From contig CAJTCG010000009.1 of NCBI GenBank assembly GCA_910574635.1, positions 1 through 64,000 on the forward strand: a DNA stretch of 64,000 nucleotides, given 5' to 3'. The position numbers and the translations under genes are program-made. Under the pieces are notes generated by a model. That model saw only the letters and a program-made list of their open reading frames with translations. It did not search any database and had not been told where the DNA came from. Below, piece by piece: positions 17,707 through 25,973 of the stretch. The DNA comes from Oscillospiraceae bacterium. Lineage in GTDB: Bacteria; Bacillota; Clostridia; Oscillospirales; Oscillospiraceae. Position 1 is the first letter of the stretch, and each line of letters begins with the position of its first letter.

Positions 17707-20077
17707 GGCAGGCCTCCGGCACGTAGTTTCCCTCCATGGGCATTCCATTCACCGTCAGGGACTCGCAGCCGGACTCTCTGCCGTTTGGATTTTCCACCAG
17801 AATGTGAAGCCTTTTCCCCCGGAAATCCTTCTCGATCTCCAGCGCCTTCCATTCCCTCGGGATGGAGGGCGCGATTTTCAGCCCTTCCAGGTCCGGCCGC
17901 ATCCCCAGGATGCCCTCCACACAGCCCACCATAACGGTGGAAGCCGTGCCCGTGAGCCAGTGGACGTGGGACCGCCCGGCGTTTGGGCTGGCCGGCCCTT
18001 CGGTAAACTGGCCGTAGCAGTAGGGTTCGATCTTCCGGATCTCCGCCCGGTCGTTCTGCATGGAGGGGGCGTTTTCCTTGAAATACTCAAAGGCCCGGTC
18101 CCCGTGGCCCAGGAGGGCCTCCGCCAGGATCAGCCATCCCTGAGACTGGGAGAAGACCCCGGCGTTCTCCTTGACCCCGGCGTTGTAGATGACGGCCAGC
18201 GCCCCGTCGAAGGCATGGGCGTGGTAGGGCGGGTCCATGAGGATGGCGCCGTAGTCGGTATTCAGCCGGTTATAGACGCTGTTCATGGCCAGCTGGGCCT
18301 GTTTCCCGTCCGCCAGGCCGCTGATGACCGCCCAGCTCTGGGGATTGAGCCACAGGTTGGCCTCCGGGGCGCTGTGGTTTCCGATGACCTCGCCGGCCTC
18401 GGTAAAGCCCCGGATGTAGCGGTCCCCATCCCAGCACAGGTCGTTGAGCAGGGTCCGGAGCTTTTTCTGTTCCCTCTCCAGCCAGTCCAGATACTTGCTG
18501 TCCTCCCGGCAGGCGGCAAACTCCCGCAGGACGGTAAAGGCGTAGTAGAACTGGAAGGCCACAAAGGAGGACTCCCCCGCCGCCCCCAGCCGCAGGCAGT
18601 CGTTCCAGTCGGCGTGAAGGCCGGCGGGCATCCCGTGGGGGCCTAAATGCTGGAGGGAAAAGTTCAGCGCCCGCTTTAAATGTTCGTATACGGTGCCCTC
18701 ATCCCGATTGGCAAAGGGGATGACCTCATCCAAAAAACCAACGTTCCCGGTCTCGGCGATGTATTTGTAGACCGTGGGGAACAGCCACAGCGCGTCGTCG
18801 GCCCGGTAGGCGGGGTGGCCGGTCTCCTGAACGTAGGAGGCGTCCTCCGGTGTGTCCTCATGGCCCGGGTCGTGGGTGAATTTCACCAGGGGCAGTCCAC
18901 CGCCGTGGTCCACCTGGGCCGAGAGCATGAAGCGGATTTTCTCCGCCGCTGCCTCCGGCTCCAGGTGGATGACGCCCTGGATATCCTGCACCGTGTCCCG
19001 GTAGCCGTAGCCGTTGCGCAAACCGCAGTAAATGAACGACGCCGCCCGGGACCAGGTGAAGGTGATGAAGCTGTTGTAGGCGTTCCAGGTGTTGATCATG
19101 GTGTCGAACTCCGGACAGGGGGTCTTGACCTGGAAATGGGAGAGCTTGCCGTGCCAGAACTGTTTCAGGGCCTCCAGTTCCCGTTCACAGACCGCCTCCG
19201 GGTCTTGATACGCCTTCATAAGAGCGGCGCTTTCCCGCTCGTGTTTCTCCCCCAGCAGGAAGGCCACTGTCACAGTCTCTCCCGGCTTCAGCGTCACAGC
19301 CGCCGAGAGCGCGCCGCAGCTGTTGCCGTTGTAGCCCAGGCGGTTCCAGAGGTTCCCACGCTCCACGCCTACGGGACTGCCGTATCCCCGGTAGGGTCCC
19401 AGGAATTCCGCCCTGTCGCCGCAGTAGGAGGAAACCTCCGCCCCGGCCAGTCCGAAGAATCGCTCGATGACGGACTTGGCGTCCACCTCGTTCTCCGCCG
19501 CGTCCAGATTGCCGTGAATCTGCTGGCGGACCCGGTTTTCGTTGAACAAGGTTCTGGTGACAAACTGGGAGTATTGCAGGTTCACCTGGTCCTGCTCATA
19601 ATTGCCGTGGCTGGTAAACTCCGCGTAGCCCGTGAGGGTCAACGTCCGGGGGCGGTCCGAGTCGTTGCGCACCATCAGCCGCCAGACCTCGTGGGTCCCG
19701 CCCAAGGGCACATAATAAGCCGCCTCGCTGTGGATGCCGCCGTAATCCGCCGTCATGGCCGTGTAGCCCATTCCGTGGCGGCACTCGCTTTTGTACGTAT
19801 CCAGGTCCTTTCCCACCGGCTGCCAGGAGGCGGACCAGAAGTCCCCCGTCTCGTTGTCCCGAAGATAGAGGTACCGCCCCGGCTGGTCGAACTGGTTGAA
19901 CACATACCGAAGAATCCGTCCGTTGGCCCCGGATTTGACAAAGCTGTAGCCTCCGGCGTTGTTGGAGATCAGCGCCCCGTACTCCGGGGAGCCCAGGTAG
20001 TTGGCCCAAGGGGCCGGGGTGTCGGGCCGGGTGATCACGTACTCATGGGCCTGATCGTCAAAAAATCCATACTGCAT
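17672..20077 (-). CDS. GH94 disaccharide phosphorylase (cellobiose phosphorylase type)
   Basis: An 801-residue cytoplasmic enzyme of glycoside hydrolase family 94. The N-terminus MQYGFFDDQAHEYVITRPDT is typical of cellobiose and chitobiose phosphorylases. The general acid aspartate is in LHADWNDCLRL near residue 485, and GQFTEGPASPNAGRSHVHWL is the phosphate/substrate-binding C-terminal loop. It cleaves a beta-linked disaccharide with phosphate to glucose 1-phosphate plus a free sugar, saving ATP. The length matches cellobiose phosphorylases (about 810). It is the last gene of a leftward operon, 14 bases after the other GH94 gene, with AAGGAGATG before the ATG. The exact linkage is not determined by sequence. 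Its 3' end overlaps the convergent araC-type gene. Confidence 0.87.
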   Translation of the reverse strand: MQYGFFDDQAHEYVITRPDTPAPWANYLGSPEYGALISNNAGGYSFVKSGANGRILRYVFNQFDQPGRYLYLRDNETGDFWSASWQPVGKDLDTYKSECRHGMGYTAMTADYGGIHSEAAYYVPLGGTHEVWRLMVRNDSDRPRTLTLTGYAEFTSHGNYEQDQVNLQYSQFVTRTLFNENRVRQQIHGNLDAAENEVDAKSVIERFFGLAGAEVSSYCGDRAEFLGPYRGYGSPVGVERGNLWNRLGYNGNSCGALSAAVTLKPGETVTVAFLLGEKHERESAALMKAYQDPEAVCERELEALKQFWHGKLSHFQVKTPCPEFDTMINTWNAYNSFITFTWSRAASFIYCGLRNGYGYRDTVQDIQGVIHLEPEAAAEKIRFMLSAQVDHGGGLPLVKFTHDPGHEDTPEDASYVQETGHPAYRADDALWLFPTVYKYIAETGNVGFLDEVIPFANRDEGTVYEHLKRALNFSLQHLGPHGMPAGLHADWNDCLRLGAAGESSFVAFQFYYAFTVLREFAACREDSKYLDWLEREQKKLRTLLNDLCWDGDRYIRGFTEAGEVIGNHSAPEANLWLNPQSWAVISGLADGKQAQLAMNSVYNRLNTDYGAILMDPPYHAHAFDGALAVIYNAGVKENAGVFSQSQGWLILAEALLGHGDRAFEYFKENAPSMQNDRAEIRKIEPYCYGQFTEGPASPNAGRSHVHWLTGTASTVMVGCVEGILGMRPDLEGLKIAPSIPREWKALEIEKDFRGKRLHILVENPNGRESGCESLTVNGMPMEGNYVPEACLTARTEIVLTM

Positions 20078-20091
20078 CGCGCGTCATCTCC

Positions 20092-22797
20092 TTACATCAA
20101 TTCCACTGTGATCTGATTTTCCGTCACAGGCAGCCGGTCCAGAAGCGCCCGGTCCAGCAGGACCCGTCCTTCCGCCACCGGCAGCCGCCGCATTTGAGGG
20201 CCGTCCGCCGTGGTCAGGTACGCCTTTTCCAGCCGGTATTCGCCGTAGTCCTTCCGGCTCAGGTTGACGGCGATCACCTGGAACCGCTTACCGGCGAAGG
20301 GAAGGGCCAGGGAGGCGGTCCCTGCTTCGCCGAACTGCTCCCGCACCAGCTTCGGGGCGATCGCCAGGCTGCCGTTCTCCCCCCGGACGCCGAACGCCTC
20401 CGTGATTACCGTCAGCATGTACCAGCTGGCCGCGCCGGTGAGGTAGTGGTACATTCCCCGGCCCTCGGCGTTGAAATACTCCGGGATGCCGGGATAGATT
20501 TTGCTGCTCTCAAAATCCAGAGCGGCGTCCGCCAGGGTCTGAAGCGCCTTATAGCCCTCCCGGACGAAGCCCCGGCGGTAGAGGGCGTTGGCGTACATCA
20601 CCGTCATGTGGGAGAACACCGCCCCGTTCTCCTTCTCACCGTAGGCAAAGCCGAACATCCGGCCCATATCGAATTTCAGCTCGTGGAAGTCCGTGTTCAG
20701 CCGGTAGCCCCCCTCCTCTTTTTTGTAGAGGTATTTGTCGGCACTGCGGGCAATGGCCTTCACCTGTTCCTCCGTGGCGGTCCCGCTCATGATGGCGAAC
20801 ACCTGTCCGGTAAGCATCATGCGTGCGCCGGTCTCCGCAATGCCCTCCAGGGGCTGCCCGTGGTTGTCATAGTAACTGTTGAACCAGCCGTCCCTCCCGT
20901 CCGCGATCCACTCCTGACGGCGGATGTGCTCCATCAGCCAGTCCGCTTTGCCCTCCAGGTTCTCCGCCAGCTCCATTGGGAGGACCCGGATGGTCCCGCC
21001 GCTGACATTGTGGGCGCAGCGCCGGGTGTATCGCTCCAAGACCGCCTTTTTCTCCGACAGATCGTCGCAGGCCATGGGCGGCGTCCGGAGCAGCTCATCC
21101 AACTCCTCCGCCAGCTCCACGTTCTTCCAGGTCTCGGCCAGCCGCCGGAGAAGCCCCGCCAGGTCCTTGAGATTGCCTGCGTAGGCGCAGGTGAAGGCCA
21201 CGCTCTCCCCCCGCTCCGTGGCCATGTCCAGGGCGTCGTTCCAGTCGGCCCCCCGGAGGCGGAAGATGTTGTGCTCCCCCACCTCATAAAAGGCGGTGAG
21301 GTGCTGAATCAGCAGGTGCTCCAAAATACTGCCGGTGTAGACCTCGCCGGAAGCCGTCCGCTGCCTGTTTCCGTACGCCGGGTCCCACTGTCCGTCGCTC
21401 TCTGTACCCCGCATAGCCTGGGGGTCCTTGAAGTAGGAGACCTTCGCGCGCAGGATATCAAGGTCCCCCGTCTGGTCGATGTAGAGCTTGGTGGTCATCA
21501 AGGGCCAGAGGGCGTGGTCCATCCAGACTCGGGCGATGCCGTTGCGGTCCGCGATAAAGTTCCCCAGGCCCTCTCCGATGATGGTGGCGTTGGTTCCGTC
21601 CATCCGCACGCCGCCGAAGCTGGCCTGGATCATCTCCCCCACGCCGCCGGGGTCCATCAGCAGCAGAGACAGGCAGTCCTGCCAGAGGTCCCGCCAGCCC
21701 CGGCCTCCCCGGCCATAGTCGTGGTGGGGCAGGAAGGAACAGCCGTAGATCCGCCGCAGAAGGGGCTGGAGGCTCACCCAGCGCATCAGGCGGTCGAAGT
21801 CCGCCGAGCCGGTCTGGTAGCGGACGTTTACCTTGTCCTGCCAATAAGCTTTTGTGCGCTCCAGGGCGGCATGGACCCGTTCCTCTGTGCCGCAGGCCGT
21901 TAAAATCCGGTCCATGTCCCCGGCATCCTCCGTAATTCCCAGGAAGACGAGGTACACCGACGTTTCTCCAGGTCCCAGGGTGACCTCAGGGAAGCGGATG
22001 CCGCCCATGGCCTCCCTGCCGTCGATCTCCATTCCGGCGGGCCGGGCCTCCCGGTCCTCGCAGACGGCCCGTGGATGGAGAAATGTGCCGCCCTCGCCCA
22101 CAAACTCCTGCACCGTCGGGTAGAATCCGGCGGGGGCGCCACCGTTCCCGGTTGTTCCGCAGACATAGTAAATCCGGCGGTTTTCCCGATGGCCCTTTTC
22201 ATCAAAGGACATGGTGGGCTTGACCTGGACGCCGTATTTTGTGGTCCGAATCCGGTGGAGCATGGAGGTCACATTCCGGTGGTCCCGGAGGTTGTCCGCG
22301 CTCCGGCCGTAGATGGGAACCGCCGCGACGCCGGTGACGCGCTGGGGCGCAGCGTCCCGGTTTGTCACCCGCACCTCCAGAATCTCCACATTCTCATCCG
22401 GCGGCACAAAGGCCGTCAGCTCCGCCTGAAGGCCATAGCGCCTCGAGGTCCGGCGCACCGTCTGCCACAAGAATCCCGCCGTCAGGACGCTCTCGTCCTG
22501 GTCCGGCGTAAAGCGGGCGGCCTCCTGTTCGGCGCTGACGCCGGAGGCGGACCAGCAGCCCTTTTCTGTCACGCACCAGAAATTCCGGGTGCCGCGGCTG
22601 TTCCGCAGGTCCTCGATGCTTACCGGCTCCAGAAGAAAAGACTCCTGGTCCAGCTTGCTGTCTCCGGCCAGATCGGGGGCGATGGCGCTTTTTAGTCCGG
22701 TCTCGCTGGCCAGGGGAAAATAGAGGCCGCTGACCGCCTCGGGATTTCTCAGTTCAAAGGTTCCGTTTTCATCCAAAAAGCGGATTTTCTCCATCAT
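20092..22797 (-). CDS. GH94 phosphorylase of laminaribiose/oligoglucan type
   Basis: A 901-residue GH94 enzyme, distinctly longer than cellobiose phosphorylases and close in size to laminaribiose phosphorylase (about 910 residues) and beta-1,3-oligoglucan phosphorylases. The catalytic aspartate lies in RGADWNDALDMA near residue 520, preceded by the FLPHHDYGRGGRGWRDLWQD acceptor-site region. Expected reaction: phosphorolysis of a beta-1,3-linked glucoside to glucose 1-phosphate. Two ATGs in tandem (22797 and 22794) overlap the GH16 stop; GGAGGAGC lies 1-4 bases before, so the second may be used. The pairing with a GH16 of laminarinase type supports a beta-1,3-glucan substrate, but this remains an inference. 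Confidence 0.8.
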   Translation of the reverse strand: MMEKIRFLDENGTFELRNPEAVSGLYFPLASETGLKSAIAPDLAGDSKLDQESFLLEPVSIEDLRNSRGTRNFWCVTEKGCWSASGVSAEQEAARFTPDQDESVLTAGFLWQTVRRTSRRYGLQAELTAFVPPDENVEILEVRVTNRDAAPQRVTGVAAVPIYGRSADNLRDHRNVTSMLHRIRTTKYGVQVKPTMSFDEKGHRENRRIYYVCGTTGNGGAPAGFYPTVQEFVGEGGTFLHPRAVCEDREARPAGMEIDGREAMGGIRFPEVTLGPGETSVYLVFLGITEDAGDMDRILTACGTEERVHAALERTKAYWQDKVNVRYQTGSADFDRLMRWVSLQPLLRRIYGCSFLPHHDYGRGGRGWRDLWQDCLSLLLMDPGGVGEMIQASFGGVRMDGTNATIIGEGLGNFIADRNGIARVWMDHALWPLMTTKLYIDQTGDLDILRAKVSYFKDPQAMRGTESDGQWDPAYGNRQRTASGEVYTGSILEHLLIQHLTAFYEVGEHNIFRLRGADWNDALDMATERGESVAFTCAYAGNLKDLAGLLRRLAETWKNVELAEELDELLRTPPMACDDLSEKKAVLERYTRRCAHNVSGGTIRVLPMELAENLEGKADWLMEHIRRQEWIADGRDGWFNSYYDNHGQPLEGIAETGARMMLTGQVFAIMSGTATEEQVKAIARSADKYLYKKEEGGYRLNTDFHELKFDMGRMFGFAYGEKENGAVFSHMTVMYANALYRRGFVREGYKALQTLADAALDFESSKIYPGIPEYFNAEGRGMYHYLTGAASWYMLTVITEAFGVRGENGSLAIAPKLVREQFGEAGTASLALPFAGKRFQVIAVNLSRKDYGEYRLEKAYLTTADGPQMRRLPVAEGRVLLDRALLDRLPVTENQITVELM

Positions 22798-23579
22798 AGC
22801 TCCTCCATTGATTGACGTGTTTTCCGGTATACCCGCACGTAGTCCACCTCAAAAACGGCGCGGGCAAAGTCTGTTGCTTCATCCGGCGGGCCGGGCCAAA
22901 CGCCGCCCACCGCCAGATTCAAAATCACATACATGTTATGGTCAAAGGGCGCTGGGAAGGGCGTGCGGAAGCCATCCGCCCCGGCGGAAAACCACTGTTC
23001 CGCTTCATAGAACAGCCTGCCGTCCACATACCAGCGGATGCACCCGGGAAGCCACTCCAAAGAGAAGGTGTGGAAATCCGCCGCAAAGTCCCCCTCCGGC
23101 AGAGTAACCGCCCCCTGGCTCTGCTCGTGGGGCAGGCCGTAGTGGAGTGTGCCGTAGTTCGTCCGGGGCTCGTGGCCCAGGACCTCACAGACGTCGATCT
23201 CGCCGCAGACGGGCCACTGGCCCCAGCGCTCCTCGTCCCCCGTCATCAGCCAGAAGGCCGGGAGAAACCCTTTTCCCCGCGGAACCTTCAAGCGGGCCTC
23301 GAAAATCCCATAGGTAAACTCGTGCTTTCCCTGGGTGGAAATCCGTCCGGAACGGTAAAAGACGCTTCCATCCCCCAGCGCCAACCTGGTGGGGCGGATA
23401 TGCAGGAAGCCGTCCCGCAGGGACAGGACATCTTCCGCGTCTACGTAGGCTTGAAGCTCCTCATTGACCCAGCCCGGATCGTGCAGCTCTACGTTCCATT
23501 TGGTTCTATCCAGAGTTTCCCCGTTAAAATCGTCCTCGAAAACCAAGGCATACCCGTCATAAGAGAGATATTCGCTCAT
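22794..23579 (-). CDS. intracellular GH16 beta-glucanase (laminarinase-like)
   Basis: A 261-residue glycoside hydrolase of family 16. The active-site signature GEIDVCEVLG near residue 125 gives the nucleophile and acid glutamates in the E-x-D-x-x-E form used by laminarinases and related enzymes. WNVELHDPGWVNEELQAYVD at the start and NLAVGGVWPG at the end are family hallmarks. There is no signal peptide or carbohydrate-binding domain, so it works on oligosaccharides already imported. AGAAGGAGATG precedes the ATG. It sits between the DUF624 membrane gene and the GH94 genes in one operon. Endo-beta-1,3- or mixed-linkage glucanase activity is likely. Confidence 0.85.
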   Translation of the reverse strand: MSEYLSYDGYALVFEDDFNGETLDRTKWNVELHDPGWVNEELQAYVDAEDVLSLRDGFLHIRPTRLALGDGSVFYRSGRISTQGKHEFTYGIFEARLKVPRGKGFLPAFWLMTGDEERWGQWPVCGEIDVCEVLGHEPRTNYGTLHYGLPHEQSQGAVTLPEGDFAADFHTFSLEWLPGCIRWYVDGRLFYEAEQWFSAGADGFRTPFPAPFDHNMYVILNLAVGGVWPGPPDEATDFARAVFEVDYVRVYRKTRQSMEEL

Positions 23580-23612
23580 GATTTCATCTCCTTCTAAGAC
23601 CGCATTGTTTTG

Positions 23613-24224
23613 TTACTGCTTGAATATCCTGCGCAGATAAAAGAGGTTCCCATAGGCCCCCGCCGCGGCCCCGATCAGCAGCCACACACCCAGGAAGGCG
23701 CCAAAAAACTGTGGCAGAAAAAGAAGAACCAGGATTGGCAGGAGATTGACCGCTGTTATAAAAAACGTGATTGGGAGCCTTGCCAGTGCCAGCCGCACGG
23801 CATTCCCGAGATGCCTGGAGAAGGTATTTTCAAAACAGGCCAGGAGTGGAAACAGCCAGGACAGGATAGCTGTCAAAATCACAGCAGCGATGCAAAACAG
23901 CACAAACAGCTCCGGCGGAAACAGAAGCGTCCCGGCATAGAGGACCCGGCAAAGGACAGCCAGCAGCGTCAGGTCCGCCAGCAGCAGTACCGCCGCTGGC
24001 GTTGAGGCGGTAAAGGCTTTCCGCAGATTCCGAAGGAAATCCCGAACGGGGGTACAGTCCCTTTCCTGGTATAGCTCCATCGCTGTCATGTAAAGGGCCG
24101 TGACCGCCGCCCCCAAACAGACGACGGTGCATGAGGTAAGGATGAAGACCACGTTCAAAAAAATCAGGTCGCAGATTTTGGTTAAAAACCGTGCGATTCC
24201 GCTGTTTGGGCCAGGCATGTTCAT
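23613..24224 (-). CDS. DUF624 (YesL-like) membrane protein
   Basis: A 203-residue integral membrane protein with five predicted hydrophobic segments. DUF624/YesL proteins are common, uncharacterised members of Firmicutes sugar-utilisation loci, usually beside ABC transporters of CUT1 type. The start at 24224 has AGGAGGG 10 bases upstream; the earlier ATG at 24263 has none. It is the first gene of the leftward operon with GH16 and the two GH94 genes. The mechanism is unknown; a role in transport or its regulation is the usual inference. Confidence 0.8.
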   Translation of the reverse strand: MNMPGPNSGIARFLTKICDLIFLNVVFILTSCTVVCLGAAVTALYMTAMELYQERDCTPVRDFLRNLRKAFTASTPAAVLLLADLTLLAVLCRVLYAGTLLFPPELFVLFCIAAVILTAILSWLFPLLACFENTFSRHLGNAVRLALARLPITFFITAVNLLPILVLLFLPQFFGAFLGVWLLIGAAAGAYGNLFYLRRIFKQ

Positions 24225-24290
24225 GTTGAAGCGTCCCTCCTGCCGCCAGGTGTTTTCTGCCATTTCAACCAGTGTCTTCTATTCTACAGG

Positions 24291-24320
24291 AATATATTTG
24301 TGCAGGATATCAGCGTTCAA
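24291..24320 (-). promoter_or_regulatory. promoter of the GH16/GH94 operon
   Basis: On the minus strand TTGAAC (24320-24315), 18 bases, TATATT (24296-24291), ahead of the DUF624 start at 24224. The stretch from 24320 to 24460 is AT-rich and shows no gene. Confidence 0.45.
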
Positions 24321-24460
24321 TAGAAAATATCAAAATTCTTGCAGAATGTTTGATCAAGATACTTTGCATGTTATAGAAGCTGATTTTCAAACTCTAAATG
24401 GCCTCAAAATCGACTTGATTCACCGCCTGGTTTTATGATAAGATTTCAGTTAGATAAATT

Positions 24461-24625
24461 TAGGCCTTGTTTGAAAAATGGCAAAACGCCGTCTATGGGC
24501 ATCTTTTTCCGCCAGGACTGCGTTGATTTGACTTGAAATCCGTCAGGATTCCCGCGTCAAATCGCCTCGCCTGGCAAAAAAATCTGCCCCAATCCGGCAT
24601 TCCGCCAATTTTCAAACAAGGCCTA
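24461..24625. mobile_element. 165-bp MITE that folds as one long hairpin
   Basis: Bounded by TAGGCCTTGTTTGAAAAATGG (24461-24481) and its inverse at 24605-24625 with one mismatch. An inner inverted pair, GCCAGGACTGCGTTGATTTG (from 24511) with its imperfect complement ending at 24575, continues the stem, so the whole element can fold on itself. It has no coding capacity. A TTA/TAA flanks the two ends, consistent with a short target duplication. This is a typical miniature inverted-repeat element; no matching transposase is in the window. Confidence 0.7.
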
Positions 24626-24652
24626 AGCTCAGAAGGCAAATCGTGGTGGGAG

Positions 24653-24784
24653 GTATTATTTCCGAGCTTAAAACTCGGAAATAATACATTTGATTTAAGC
24701 CGTTTTGCGGTTGCCGCTGTAAACAGCGGCAACCGCAAAACATGGCACATATTACTTCCGACCTTTCAGTTCGGAAGTAATATG
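24653..24784. repeat. triple-hairpin repeat element, copy 1
   Basis: Three perfect hairpins in a row. Hairpin 1: GTATTATTTCCGAG and its complement (24653-24687). Hairpin 2: an 18-bp stem TTTTGCGGTTGCCGCTGT with complement (24703-24740). Hairpin 3: CATATTACTTCCGA with complement (24748-24784). The outer hairpins also resemble each other inversely, so the unit has nested terminal inverted repeats. A second copy is at 47.13 kb and hairpin 3 alone recurs inverted at 38.40 kb. Confidence 0.75.
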
Positions 24785-25215
24785 GTTAAGAAAACCGTCC
24801 TCCATCGCATCGGAGAGGATTCCACATAGGCAAGCGTGGACTTTGCCAGCTTATCCGGGGCGATATCCCGGAGCCAGAGCTGGACGTACTGCGCCAGCGT
24901 GGTGGCTTTGTCCACGGTCAGAGGAGTATCCTTACACTCCCGCTCGAAGAGAACCGCCTGTTCATTCAACCATTTCTCCCTCTGTTTTGGCGTGAGTCCC
25001 TCCGGCGGCTTCACCGTTTCCGCTGAGCAGCCCGGCGCTTGCCGGTGTGGTCGTAGCCCATGGAGACGACCAACAAATAGCCATGATTTTCCGATCTTGG
25101 GAGACCCCGCCAGAATATGAAGCCCCTGGGAAATCAGCGTGTCCACTACAAAGTTCAGCGGCTGGAGCGGCTGGCTTATCAAGGTTTCACCGTCAATCGT
25201 TTTTAGGTCCGTCAT
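24766..25215 (-). pseudogene. chimeric relic: AAA-ATPase N-terminus fused to integrase N-terminal region
   Basis: From ATG 25215 (GGGAG upstream) the frame encodes MTDLKTIDGETLISQPLQPL and the Walker A HILAGSPKIGKSWL of a RepA-like AAA ATPase. At about 25.07 kb the DNA changes to integrase sequence (encoding SYLLVVSMGYDHTGKRRAAQ in another frame). A one-base deletion near 25.02 kb then brings the ATPase frame into the integrase frame, continuing as PPEGLTPKQREKWLNEQA to STLAYVE. The frame ends inside the triple-hairpin repeat. It is one open frame without a coherent function. Confidence 0.6.
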
Positions 25216-25253
25216 GAAATCACTCCCTTCTGGTGTTGACAAAAGATAGGTAG

Positions 25254-25918
25254 TTTTTCGAGTACGACCCTTTGGGAATGCAGGGGTCAGCCGATACAGA
25301 GAAGGCCCTTCCCTATCCGGAAAGTCTTCTGAGTTTCCTTGAGCTGGACGCAATGGATTGGGAACCGCTGGTCCAGCAGGCGGCCTTGGACCTGGACCAG
25401 TTCTTCTCCACCGGAGACGCCGCGCATACCGACCACATGATGCAGACGTTGGGAGAACTCGGTGCGCGACACATCTACTTTCAGCTTTTGTATCTACGGT
25501 ATTTCGAGCGCACGGCTGCGGGGAAATCCTATATCCCAATACGATTCGTGACTTGATAGACTTCTCTCTCCGGGAGTGCGTCAGACGGGACATTCTGGTT
25601 CGCTACTGTAGAAACTGCGGGAGATACTTCCCCATCACCGGACGGATCACGGCGGAGTATTGCAGCCGTCCCGGCCCGTCCGGAAAGCTCTGCCGCAGCA
25701 CCGCCCCTGTCCGGAAGTGGGAGGAGAGCCGCCGGAGCGACCGGGTATTCCAGGAGTACCGCCGGGAGTACAAGCGCCGCTTTGCCTGGATCAAATCTGG
25801 AAAATACACAGAGAAGCAATTTGCCGCCTGGCACAAAGCGGCCAAGGCCAGGAAGAAGGACTGCGGCCAGGAACATATCTCCCTGGATGCGTTCAAGGAG
25901 TGGGTCAAGGATGCATAA
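25254..25918 (+). pseudogene. DUF6076-type gene, broken second copy
   Basis: This is a diverged paralogue of the gene at 6605-7564. An in-frame stop removes the N-terminus. Codons from 25254 give FFEYDPLGM, then ALPYPESLLSFLEL and GARHIYFQLLYL in one frame up to about 25540. A deletion of roughly 90-100 codons with a frame change follows. The second frame resumes at EILYPNTIRDLIDFSLRECV and runs to the end, with YCRNCGRYF and two later cysteines. It lies right after the ATPase/integrase chimera, in the same arrangement as the intact copy. Confidence 0.65.
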
Positions 25919-25973
25919 CCATGAGACAAAGCCCGGGTGAGATTTTTTTATTAAACACGGACGCTTTGTCCAC

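Noticed and set aside
24653-24784. CRISPR-like array in the hairpin repeats
   Set aside because: Hairpins differ from each other and are not separated by equal spacers; no cas gene is present.
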